Source: an uncultured Verrucomicrobiota bacterium
GTDB taxonomy: Bacteria > Verrucomicrobiota > Verrucomicrobiia > Methylacidiphilales > Verrucolacustridaceae
Reading direction: 5' to 3'
Length of the DNA stretch: 11,138 bases
NCBI GenBank assembly: GCA_903905395.1
Contig: CAIVGD010000111.1
Span: forward strand, 1-11,138
Part shown: positions 1-6,229 of the stretch, in pieces
Position numbering within the stretch: position 1 is the first letter of the stretch
Layout of the letters: every line of letters starts with the position of its first letter
Position numbers and translations under genes: made by a program
The notes under the pieces: generated by a model
Told to the model about the DNA's origin: nothing
Databases searched by the model: none
What the model saw: only the letters and a program-made list of their open reading frames with translations

Positions 1-95
1 ACAGTTGTTTTCGGTTTTGAGGTTGGAAGTTAAGGTAGGTACGGACGGCAATTCCGGTCGTGTCAGGATGCGCAAGCACGCGTATTCGTAAAACG

Positions 96-1649
96 TCAAT
101 AGTTCAACTGGAGGCGGGTGATGAATCCGAGCTCGTTGTTTTCCACCACCGTGCCTTTGGCTCCGCCCCCGGTGAAGGCGTTATATTCGACGGTGCACCC
201 GAGCCGGATGATGCGGTTCATATACCAGTTTAAAGCCCAGGAGAAGCCGTTGACCTCGCTGGCGTTGCTCGTGGCCGAAATACCTAAACCGCCTTGGGAG
301 ACGGGACGGAATGCGTTCGCGCCGACGGCCAGACCATCGTACCGGATCGCCATTTCCCAAGCTCCCCAGGTGCCGTTTTTAAAGTCGAACGGTTCCTTGG
401 GAATGATGCCGTCCAAGCTGGCTTTCTCGCCGGTCAGGACGTAGTCCAACGTCACATTCCAGGCGGTGGACTGATAATTAGTGTTTCCTCCACCCGCCCC
501 GACCGCGGCGGTGTTCACCCCCTGCTGTTCGGCGATGAACTCGCTGAGGACACTGAAGGAATCGTAGTTGTAGTAAAGTTGGGGGCTGATCCGCCAGTGT
601 TCCCCATAGGTGTTCAGGCCGTTGGGGAAGGAGAAAAAGGTGTTGCCGCCATCGGTGGTGTAGTTTTGAAAAAGCTGAGGTGCTCCGGCATTGGATGTGT
701 TTTGCCATTGGATGCTTCCTCCGACGCCCAAGCGAAGGCCTTCCAAGGTCTCCAAGTCCTTCTCCCCTTTAAAGGGTTGGGCAAACAGACGAAAATATCC
801 GGTTTCACCCGTGTCGTAATCCAGCCCCGTGTTGAGGCTGTTGTTGCGCGCGCCGGCGCCCACCATGGCGGCCCAGGATAATTTCCCGTCCACCACCTGT
901 CCATGGGTCATGAATCCTACATCTCGCTGAGGCGAGAGGTTGGAAGTTACCGAGCGTTCGTTGAAAGGAAGAAATGTGTCGGTCGCCAACTGCTCCAACG
1001 CGACGGGTGGTTTGTATTTCCCGGCTTCGAACTGAATTTCGTTTATGGGCTTATAATTGAGAAAGGCCTCGGCAATTGTGGAGGTGTAGGAGGTGGCATT
1101 AGGGGAGGAGAGGGCGAACTCCTCGGCAAATCGGAAGTTCCAGTCGTCGTAAAAAAATCCGGATACGTAGGGCCTGGCGCGGCGGATGAGAAATTTCGAT
1201 GCTTGGCCAGATCCCTCGTCCGCGAACTCGCGATCGTCCACCTGAAGGAGCCCACCCAACCGGATTGAATGGCGGTTGTCCTTGGAGCGGAAAATGAGGC
1301 CCTTGTCGGAGACATCGAGCATGGGGAGGTTTCCAGGTCCTTCCTGAATTTTGGTGGGGGCGGTCTCGGTACTTCCACCTTGTGGCAACTCCATCAGCGG
1401 ACGGTTGGCTTGAGTTGGTTCGGGGTTGTAGGTGGCAGAGGGAGCGGGCAAGGCAGGGGCGGTTGGGGCGGGGGTAGCAACTTGGGCTTTGAGTTGTTTG
1501 ACCTCATCCACGAGAGCCTGCATCTGGGCCTTCAGATCGGCGATGGTTTTGGCTGTTTCGTCGTCCATTGCGTGGAGCGGGCAGGGTGCGATCCAGGCCA
1601 AGCAGGCCAACCCGATGGCGAAATGGAGCTTTCCTAGAATCTTGATCAT
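96..1649 (-). CDS. OprO/OprP-type outer-membrane porin with N-terminal coiled coil
   Basis: This gene encodes a 517-residue outer-membrane channel of the phosphate-selective porin O/P family (Porin_O_P). Residues 1-27 form a signal peptide, with probable cleavage after PLHA. Residues about 31-57 read as a short coiled coil (heptads of A/L with K/E/Q), followed by a Pro/Ala-rich linker at about 58-84. From about residue 112 comes the barrel, with family-typical runs such as IRLGGLLQVDDREF, FLIRRARPYVSG, FEAGKYKPP and a final alternating strand ending in LQLNY. An aromatic last residue is usual for barrel insertion by the Bam machinery. OprP and OprO of Pseudomonas conduct phosphate and polyphosphate, but the actual substrate here cannot be read from sequence, and the name is often applied to general porins. 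No good Shine-Dalgarno sequence precedes the ATG at 1649. A tRNA-Leu lies 88 bases upstream on the same strand, so co-transcription is possible. Family call is firm, substrate is not. Confidence 0.9.
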   Translation of the reverse strand: MIKILGKLHFAIGLACLAWIAPCPLHAMDDETAKTIADLKAQMQALVDEVKQLKAQVATPAPTAPALPAPSATYNPEPTQANRPLMELPQGGSTETAPTKIQEGPGNLPMLDVSDKGLIFRSKDNRHSIRLGGLLQVDDREFADEGSGQASKFLIRRARPYVSGFFYDDWNFRFAEEFALSSPNATSYTSTIAEAFLNYKPINEIQFEAGKYKPPVALEQLATDTFLPFNERSVTSNLSPQRDVGFMTHGQVVDGKLSWAAMVGAGARNNSLNTGLDYDTGETGYFRLFAQPFKGEKDLETLEGLRLGVGGSIQWQNTSNAGAPQLFQNYTTDGGNTFFSFPNGLNTYGEHWRISPQLYYNYDSFSVLSEFIAEQQGVNTAAVGAGGGNTNYQSTAWNVTLDYVLTGEKASLDGIIPKEPFDFKNGTWGAWEMAIRYDGLAVGANAFRPVSQGGLGISATSNASEVNGFSWALNWYMNRIIRLGCTVEYNAFTGGGAKGTVVENNELGFITRLQLNY

Positions 1650-1669
1650 CCTGTGGAGAGGATCGGAAA

Positions 1670-1693
1670 AGGTTCAAGTTTTTCCAAGAACCT
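1670..1693 (-). terminator. Weak hairpin between tRNA-Leu and porin
   Basis: AGGTTC and GAACCT (arms 1670-1675 and 1688-1693) form a perfect 6-bp stem with a 12-base loop. On the minus strand the stem is followed by a short T run (TTTT). It lies between the tRNA 3' end and the porin start, so it could be a weak terminator for the tRNA transcript or an element of the porin leader. The stem is short and only moderately GC-rich, so this is a tentative call. Confidence 0.25.
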
Positions 1694-1737
1694 ATTCCCT
1701 CACGAACCAATCACCCATGAACAAGGGGGGTATAAAG

Positions 1738-1819
1738 TGGGCCTGAGAGGACTCGAACCTCCATGGGTTACCCCAACAGATCCTAAGTCTGTCGCGTCTG
1801 CCAGTTTCGCCACAGGCCC
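1738..1819 (-). tRNA. tRNA-Leu (anticodon UAG)
   Basis: The minus strand folds into a class II tRNA. The acceptor stem GGGCCTG pairs perfectly with CAGGCCC. The D-arm contains the AAACTGGCAGA loop. The anticodon stem ACAGA/TCTGT encloses the loop CTTAGGA, which places TAG at positions 34-36 (reads CUA/CUG leucine codons). A long variable arm (TGGG-GTAA-CCCA) is the hallmark of tRNA-Leu. The T-arm has the TTCGAGT loop on a GGAGG/CCTCT stem with one G-U pair. The discriminator base is A73, as leucyl-tRNA synthetase requires. The 3' CCA is not encoded and must be added by nucleotidyltransferase. Confidence 0.97.
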
Positions 1820-1960
1820 GTGTAATCAACTTACCCGAAATCGATTAAGGTACGAGCCGAAGAAAAATTGATCCGCCCATTGGAATAAGACAAAAATGCG
1901 TAAATACAAAGTAGTCGTAGGTAACAGCATATACCAAAAAAGACAAATATACGAACGGGT

Positions 1961-1995
1961 TTGCCATTTAGCACCACATGGACGATGTGGGGCAA
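1961..1995 (+). other. Two-tier hairpin in the leader of the nuclease gene
   Basis: CCACAT (1974-1979) and ATGTGG (1985-1990) form a perfect 6-bp stem over a 5-base loop. Directly outside it, TTGCC (1961-1965) pairs with GGCAA (1991-1995), leaving an 8-base bulge on the 5' side only. It lies in the 281-base gap between the tRNA and the nuclease gene, about 105 bases before that ATG. No T-run follows, so it is not a standard terminator. It could be an mRNA leader structure or a protein-binding site. The function is unknown. Confidence 0.3.
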
Positions 1996-2100
1996 TCGTC
2001 TCTCCCGCAACCCGAGGGGGTAAGGTAGGAAAAGTTCGCTGAGGCGGCGCTTTTGAAAATATAACCGCACCTTTTGGCCTTGAGCTCAGTTTAATCTAGT

Positions 2101-3186
2101 ATGAAGAAATTATCTATCGTGCTGGGGTTGGTTCTATGGTCCTTGTTTGCGGCGGTGGCTCTGCCGCTTCAGCCACCTCTCTTGGGTACGCCGACTCTGA
2201 CGGTTCCGGCCAAGGATCATCCCTTGACTCATTTTCCCACGAGTTGGGTGACTTGGAACCTGCAGTGGTTTCCGGGGCAAACCCCCCGCGCCAAGGAGCC
2301 CGCGCGCGAGAAGCATGAGAAAGCCGTGCAAGAGACTTTGCAAAACATCAATCCGCAGGTGGCGATCCTTGAGGAGGTGATGGATGAAGGAGCCCTCGGC
2401 CGAGTCATCTCAGACCATCCTTGGCGAGCCGTATCCAATTTTCAGAGGGCAAAGGATGAGGATGAAAAACTGCCACCGCAGAACGTGGCGATCGCCAGTC
2501 AGATTCCATGGAGGGAGGTTTGGGAGGTGGATTTTCATGCCTTGCCTCTGACTCCGGACCGGCCCGTGAGAGGTTTTCTGGGGGCGGAATTTTCGGATCG
2601 AGGAGGGAGATCGCTTACGGTTTATGCCGTGCACCTAAAAAGCAATCGGGGAGGGAGAGAAGCTTCGGGCGAGAGGAGGGAAAGGGCGGTAGATTACCTG
2701 CGCTGGGATTGGCACAGAAGGGGGCTGGATCCGCATCAAGATGCCATTCTCGTGGCTGGGGATTTTAACTGCTCGCTCAGGAATCCGGAGTTTGCGGAGG
2801 AGCAGACCATCAGAAGGCTGCTTAAGGAGGGATGGATCTCGGCGGCGGAGGAGATTCCGTGGCCGGAGGCGGCTACGGTGAAGGCGGATCCGTTTAGAAA
2901 GTATCCTCCAGCTGATTTCGATCACATCCTACTTTCTCCCGGGTGGATCAAAATGTTCGGGGATCAGCAGAGAGAGGTTCGAGTGGTGAGAAAGGGGGAT
3001 GTGCCGAGCGACCATTTCCCTGTGGAGCTAAAGTATTTTCCGCCCAAAGTTGCGCCCGAATCAACCCGACCCCAACAGCGATTTTCAGCCAAGCCAAGGT
3101 ACTGCCTTGCAACAGCCCATACGACCTACGACCAAATGCAAAATGTGAGTATGCTTAACTTTTCGGGCGGCCGAGTTTGGCGTTGA
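2101..3186 (+). CDS. Exported endonuclease/exonuclease/phosphatase (EEP) family protein
   Basis: This 361-residue protein has a signal peptide or single N-terminal anchor (KK, then hydrophobic residues 5-20, then Pro-rich). It carries the EEP fold shared with DNase I, ExoIII and inositol-phosphate phosphatases. The motifs appear in order: TWNLQWFPG (51-59; metal-binding Asn53), LEEV (90-93; metal-binding Glu), VHLKS (177-181; catalytic His178), GDFN (220-223; Asp221/Asn223), FDHIL (273-277) and the final SDHFPV (303-308; Asp304/His305). All active-site positions are present, so it is probably a working Mg-dependent phosphodiesterase or nuclease acting outside the cytoplasm. The substrate (DNA, RNA or phosphoester) cannot be read. 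The EEP domain ends near residue 313. The last 48 residues have no family match that I recognise and their final 32 bases overlap the 3' end of the convergent prolyl isomerase gene. The ATG has no visible Shine-Dalgarno sequence, but the signal peptide supports it. Confidence 0.88.
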   Translation: MKKLSIVLGLVLWSLFAAVALPLQPPLLGTPTLTVPAKDHPLTHFPTSWVTWNLQWFPGQTPRAKEPAREKHEKAVQETLQNINPQVAILEEVMDEGALGRVISDHPWRAVSNFQRAKDEDEKLPPQNVAIASQIPWREVWEVDFHALPLTPDRPVRGFLGAEFSDRGGRSLTVYAVHLKSNRGGREASGERRERAVDYLRWDWHRRGLDPHQDAILVAGDFNCSLRNPEFAEEQTIRRLLKEGWISAAEEIPWPEAATVKADPFRKYPPADFDHILLSPGWIKMFGDQQREVRVVRKGDVPSDHFPVELKYFPPKVAPESTRPQQRFSAKPRYCLATAHTTYDQMQNVSMLNFSGGRVWR

Positions 3187-3802
3187 TGGTGACGCGATCT
3201 TTCGGGTTGTCGCGGGCATCCCTGGGCTTGGCCACGATCTTGTCCGCCACATCCATGCCTTCGATGACCTCGCCGAAAGCGGAGTACTGACCATCAAGGA
3301 AGGCGGTTTCGGTCACGCAGATGAAAAACTGACTGCCGCTGGAATCACGTTTGGGGTTGCCTTCATCGCCGAGTCGGGCGGCGGAGACGGTGCCCCGCTT
3401 GTGCTTGTTGCCGATTTCAGCGGGGATGGTGTAGCCTGGGCCGCCAGTGCCGTGCGAGCCGCGGTCGTCGGCGTTTTTACTTTTGGGATCGCCACCTTGG
3501 ATCATGAATCCGGGGATGACGCGGTGGAAAGTGGTACCGTCATAGAAACCTTCCTTCACCAGCTTTTTGAAGTTCTCGCTGTGTTTGGGGCATTTGATGG
3601 TGTCGAGTTTGATCACGATCACGCCGTCCGGGGTGGTTAGGGTGACGATATCTTCTTCAACGAGCGTGGCGGGGGTGGGTTTCATGTCGGTTGATTCCTT
3701 TGGGGTGGGGGTGTTGGTTTCCGCCGCACACGCGGCAAAAGAAAAAAGAATGGAACAGACAAAAGGAGCGATGACTTTGGAGGAGAGAATGGTTTTAAGC
3801 AT
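3155..3802 (-). CDS. Exported cyclophilin-type peptidyl-prolyl cis-trans isomerase
   Basis: This 215-residue protein catalyses cis-trans isomerisation of Xaa-Pro bonds and so helps fold envelope proteins. An N-terminal export signal (residues 1 to about 26) ends in SFAACAAE. Cys25 could be a lipidation site, but Phe at -3 is a poor lipobox, so signal peptidase I cleavage after CAA is an alternative. A Thr/Pro-rich linker follows. The cyclophilin domain (about 50-212) contains the signature FHRVIPGFMIQGGDP (92-106, with catalytic Arg94 and Gln102), SGSQFFI (145-151) and FGEVIEGMDV (166-175). As in most bacterial forms, the cyclosporin-binding Trp region differs from human CypA. The start codon overlaps the end of the ygfZ-like gene by 8 bases (ATGCTTAA) and has no Shine-Dalgarno sequence, so translation is probably coupled. 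The 3' end overlaps the convergent nuclease gene by 32 bases. Confidence 0.93.
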   Translation of the reverse strand: MLKTILSSKVIAPFVCSILFSFAACAAETNTPTPKESTDMKPTPATLVEEDIVTLTTPDGVIVIKLDTIKCPKHSENFKKLVKEGFYDGTTFHRVIPGFMIQGGDPKSKNADDRGSHGTGGPGYTIPAEIGNKHKRGTVSAARLGDEGNPKRDSSGSQFFICVTETAFLDGQYSAFGEVIEGMDVADKIVAKPRDARDNPKDRVTINAKLGRPKS

Positions 3803-4706
3803 GTCGAAGAATGGTCCAAACGACTCCGCCGGCCAATACTGAATTTCCTGGTTGAGCGCAATCGCGGCGAATCATGGCGAGGGCGAGGTTCGTGGAAAGA
3901 TCGGAAACCGAAGTGAGGCTGGTGATTTGTCCCGCCTCTTTGCCTTCGGGCGTGAGGCAAATTGAGGGGAGTGCGAATGTGGGAAGGTCGGAAGATGTGA
4001 AAGTAGCGCCCAAGATACAAAGGTGGCGGTTCACATGGCCGACGCTACGGAGTCGGGAGATGACTTCCTGTCCGATGTAGCAACCTTTGGTGGAGCTGAT
4101 GGCGTCGGATTCAAAACCGGCTTCGGGAGGAAGAGTGTCGGGTCCGACATCCACACTCCAAAGAGGGAGACCGCGGGCGATGCGCAAAGGCTCCCAATCG
4201 GAAAGAGGGTAGGAAGCGGGTTTCCAAGAGGAGTTTATTGGAATCCAGAGGTCGAGGCCCGGTTCGCGAAAGCGGGGGCAGTCAAAGGTAAGAGAATCTT
4301 TTGGCGCATCGGCGGGCGAGGAAGAGAGACCCGGAAAATGTGCCAACGTGTAGGAGGTGGAGAGGTCTTCGATGCTGACATCATCGGAGACGATAAATTT
4401 TTCGATTCGTGTGCGGAGAGATTCGCGCAAGGCGGGGTCGGTCTCGATGAGCAGGGCATCGGGTGTGGCAGCGACGCGGACATCGGCATCGAGCCGGCCC
4501 TTGGAGGTGATGACGGCGGCGCGGACGGCGTGACCGGGTTGGAGTTTTTTGAGATCTTGGGTGACTTGACCGTTGAGGAAGCGGACGCGGTCGGTACCGC
4601 TCAGGCGAAGGAGTGTGCGGGAGCAGGGGAGCCAGGCGCCGGCGGGTGATTTGATCTTTTGGAGGAGGTCGGGATTCATCAGAGTGGGGGGGTGACGGAT
4701 GAACAT
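3795..4706 (-). CDS. ygfZ: YgfZ/GcvT-domain folate-binding protein
   Basis: This is a protein of about 294-303 residues in the YgfZ/GcvT superfamily (COG0354). These proteins are related to the T-protein of glycine cleavage. In E. coli YgfZ is a tetrahydrofolate-dependent protein that supports Fe-S enzymes such as MiaB and so affects tRNA modification. The diagnostic motif KGCYIGQE lies at residues 207-214, with the conserved Cys209. Near the N-terminus, LRLSGTDRVRFLNGQVTQDL matches the folate-pocket strand region of the family. Two starts are possible: ATG at 4706 (MFIRHPPTL...) or ATG at 4679 (MNPDLLQK...). I prefer 4679, because the first nine residues look unlike the family and lie inside the divergent tadA gene, but neither has a Shine-Dalgarno sequence. 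Downstream it overlaps the prolyl isomerase gene by 8 bases. Its neighbours TadA and an RluA-type enzyme also act on RNA modification. Confidence 0.88.
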   Translation of the reverse strand: MFIRHPPTLMNPDLLQKIKSPAGAWLPCSRTLLRLSGTDRVRFLNGQVTQDLKKLQPGHAVRAAVITSKGRLDADVRVAATPDALLIETDPALRESLRTRIEKFIVSDDVSIEDLSTSYTLAHFPGLSSSPADAPKDSLTFDCPRFREPGLDLWIPINSSWKPASYPLSDWEPLRIARGLPLWSVDVGPDTLPPEAGFESDAISSTKGCYIGQEVISRLRSVGHVNRHLCILGATFTSSDLPTFALPSICLTPEGKEAGQITSLTSVSDLSTNLALAMIRRDCAQPGNSVLAGGVVWTILRHA

Positions 4707-5162
4707 TTCATGGAAGAGGCCTTACGCCAAGCCCGCAAGGCGGCGGCCAAGGGGGAGGTGCCGGTGGGGGCGGTGCTGGTTGTGAACGGGAAGATCGTTA
4801 CGAAGACTCATAATCAGGTGGAGGAGTTGAAGGATGCGACAGCTCACGCGGAAATGTTGGCGGTGACGGCGGCGGCGGGAGAGTTGGGCGACTGGCGGTT
4901 GACGGAGGCTACGGTGTATGTGACGAAGGAACCTTGTCCGATGTGTGCAGGAGCGATGGTGTTATCGAGGGTGAAGCGTGTGGTCTATGGGGCGGCGGAT
5001 TCCCGCATGGGAGCGGGAGGTGGTGCGATCAATTTGTTACAGTTCGAGGGAATGAATCATAAGTGTGAAGTGCGGGGTGGGGTGAAGGCGGAGGAGTGTC
5101 GGGATTTATTAAAAGATTTTTTCCAGACGAAAAGAGTGGAGAACGACGCACGTGGAGATTGA
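4692..5162 (+). CDS. tadA: tRNA-specific adenosine deaminase TadA
   Basis: This protein is about 156 residues long and belongs to the cytidine/deoxycytidylate deaminase superfamily. TadA converts adenosine 34 to inosine in the anticodon of tRNA-Arg(ACG) and is normally essential. Counting from the GTG at 4692, the zinc site is His52-Ala-Glu54 (HAE; Glu54 is the proton shuttle) and PCPMC at 81-85 (Cys82, Cys85). GEVPVGAVLV (21-30) and the YGAADSRMGAGGGAINLL stretch are also typical of TadA. I chose GTG at 4692 because the resulting N-terminus aligns with known TadA starts. An in-frame TTG at 4659 would add 11 residues foreign to the family, and ATG at 4710 would trim the first helix. The length matches the family (about 160). 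The stop overlaps the following pseudouridine synthase gene by 11 bases, so the two are probably one operon. A related enzyme such as guanine deaminase is less likely given the close TadA match. Confidence 0.93.
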   Translation: MTDEHFMEEALRQARKAAAKGEVPVGAVLVVNGKIVTKTHNQVEELKDATAHAEMLAVTAAAGELGDWRLTEATVYVTKEPCPMCAGAMVLSRVKRVVYGAADSRMGAGGGAINLLQFEGMNHKCEVRGGVKAEECRDLLKDFFQTKRVENDARGD

Positions 5163-5907
5163 CCCTAAAAACGATTGGCCGCTGGGGCCTGGAGTCACCG
5201 TGGTGGCGGTGGGGCCCGCGGGTCTCTACGCCCTCTCCAAACCGGAAGGGGTGCGGTCGCAACCGAAAGAGGGGAGTCGGGATGCGAAGGCTTTGTTGAC
5301 CTGCAGTTACTCATTGAAGGATGAGGCGTATCATCTGCCGCCGGACAGGGGCGGGGGGAAGGTGTGGTTGTTGCATCGGTTGGATGCGGGGACGTCGGGG
5401 GTGATTCTGGTGGCGGATCAGGAGCAAACGGCGGCGGAGGTGCAGTACTCTTTTGCCCAGCACCAAATTAAAAAACGGTATGTGGCGTTGGTCTTTGGCT
5501 GTGCGGTCAGGGCGAGTGAGGTGTGGAAGGATCGGATGGAGGTGATGAAGGATCGGGGTCGGGCGCGGGCGAGGATGGGGCAGGGAGTTTTGGCGGAGGC
5601 TGTGATGAAGGAGAGGGCTAGGGGGAAGGGGCCGTGCGGGCCGATGAGTTTGCTGGAACTGGAACCGAAAACGGGGCGAACGCATCAACTCCGCATCCAG
5701 TGTTCGCAGAGGAATCTGGCGATCGTGGGGGATCGAACGTATGGGGATTTTGAAAAAAACCGGGAATTCGCAAAAAAAACGCGATTGCAGGGAATGTTTC
5801 TCCATGCCGAAAGGGTGAAGGTTCCCTTTCGTGGAAATGACTGGGAAGCATCCATTCCAGCCCCGGAGGTTTTTCACCCCTTCATGGTTCAGAATTTTAA
5901 GATTTGA
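5152..5907 (+). CDS. RluA-family RNA pseudouridine synthase
   Basis: This 251-residue enzyme isomerises specific uridines to pseudouridine in rRNA or tRNA. The catalytic motif HRLDAGTSGV lies at residues 75-84, with Asp78 as the nucleophile. The other family motifs are ALSKPEGV (27-34) and GRTHQLRIQ (175-183, with the conserved Arg181 region), followed by VGDRTYGD (192-199). There is no N-terminal S4 RNA-binding domain, so it resembles the short RluA/RluC/TruC-like forms. The exact target base cannot be assigned. The GTG start at 5152 overlaps the end of tadA by 11 bases, with a GGAG at 5138-5141 as a plausible ribosome binding site 10 bases upstream. The protein runs to the expected end of the domain and ends cleanly. 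No strong terminator follows, although a long inverted repeat starts 32 bases after the stop. Confidence 0.92.
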   Translation: MEIDPKNDWPLGPGVTVVAVGPAGLYALSKPEGVRSQPKEGSRDAKALLTCSYSLKDEAYHLPPDRGGGKVWLLHRLDAGTSGVILVADQEQTAAEVQYSFAQHQIKKRYVALVFGCAVRASEVWKDRMEVMKDRGRARARMGQGVLAEAVMKERARGKGPCGPMSLLELEPKTGRTHQLRIQCSQRNLAIVGDRTYGDFEKNREFAKKTRLQGMFLHAERVKVPFRGNDWEASIPAPEVFHPFMVQNFKI

Positions 5908-5939
5908 GAGACCGCCATAGAATTGTTCGACGTAAAAGC

Positions 5940-6024
5940 CGCAAAGCGGGGATTCATCCGTCCTTGCTTATCAAAAAAAACGGTTCTTCGGCTTAGTGTG
6001 ACCGATCCATAACCCCGCTTGGCG
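5940..6024. repeat. Spaced inverted repeat downstream of the pseudouridine synthase
   Basis: The left arm CGCAAAGCGGGG (5940-5951) and the right arm CCCCGCTTGGCG (6013-6024) match as an inverted repeat at 11 of 12 positions, including a perfect 8-bp GC-rich core AAGCGGGG/CCCCGCTT. The spacer is 61 bases and contains an A8 run. It could be a large RNA hairpin at the end of the tadA-rluA transcript, the remnant of a small mobile element, or chance. The left arm begins 32 bases after the rluA stop codon. Confidence 0.4.
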
Positions 6025-6113
6025 TCGGCGAACTGGATGTAGGAGAATAGAAGGGAAGGCAAGCGATCTTGGGCGCCCGAATTCATGGGATTTTAGAAAA
6101 CAGTGCACAGATT

Positions 6114-6165
6114 GTCCTGCAAGCAATAGTCACTATCCGTTAATGATTTACATAGTCTGCAGGAC
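6114..6165. promoter_or_regulatory. Candidate operator or leader hairpin upstream of the amylase
   Basis: GTCCTGCA (6114-6121) and TGCAGGAC (6158-6165) form a perfect 8-bp inverted repeat around a 36-base interior. The interior holds an 11-base odd palindrome ATAGT-C-ACTAT (6126-6136), a near-palindrome GTTAATGATTTAC (6139-6151) and two direct copies of ATAGTC (6126-6131 and 6152-6157). It sits 65 bases before the amylase GTG. Such nested symmetry fits a binding site for a dimeric repressor (LacI/MalR-type regulators often control amylase genes) or a leader RNA hairpin. No regulator gene lies in the window, so its role is inferred only. Confidence 0.4.
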
Positions 6166-6229
6166 GACGAAGCGAACGGTTCAACAATCCCAGTGTAGAT
6201 TTTTTTCCTTTTTGCAGTAGGTTTACACC

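Larger units (their letters stand above)
5908..6229. other. Non-coding interval before the amylase gene, rich in inverted repeats
   Basis: These 322 bases separate rluA from the amylase gene. I find no convincing gene here. The one modest open frame on the minus strand (65 codons, 5889-6086) overlaps the end of the pseudouridine synthase and resembles nothing I know. The stretch holds a long spaced inverted repeat (5940-6024), a perfect 8-base palindrome GGGCGCCC (6071-6078), a second spaced inverted repeat (6114-6165) with smaller palindromes inside, and a T-rich run (6200-6213) just before the amylase start. I could not identify a clear sigma-70 promoter. The amylase must be transcribed from somewhere in this interval or by read-through from rluA. 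Confidence 0.6.

Noticed and set aside
294..881. 195-codon open frame on the plus strand
   Set aside because: Antisense to the porin barrel, which is clearly the real gene; no recognisable motif.
1831..2070. 79-codon open frame on the minus strand upstream of the nuclease gene
   Set aside because: No recognisable domain and no ribosome binding site; it covers the hairpin element and probable tRNA promoter region.
3095..3109. Hairpin CAAGG-TACTG-CCTTG as a bidirectional terminator between the nuclease and isomerase genes
   Set aside because: Only a 5-bp stem, no T-run on either side, and it lies inside the nuclease reading frame.
4023..4649. 208-codon open frame on the plus strand
   Set aside because: Antisense to the ygfZ-like gene, which carries the KGCYIGQE signature; the Gly/Asp-rich product looks like a shadow.
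4659..4691. TTG at 4659 as the start of tadA
   Set aside because: It adds 11 residues not seen in TadA proteins, and GTG at 4692 gives an N-terminus that lines up with known family members.
5311..5877. 188-codon open frame on the minus strand
   Set aside because: Antisense to the pseudouridine synthase; its Arg/Pro/His-rich product is typical of a shadow frame.
5889..6086. 65-codon open frame on the minus strand between rluA and the amylase
   Set aside because: It overlaps the end of rluA, has no good ribosome binding site or homology that I recognise, and covers one of the inverted repeats. A degraded gene fragment cannot be excluded, but there is no positive support.
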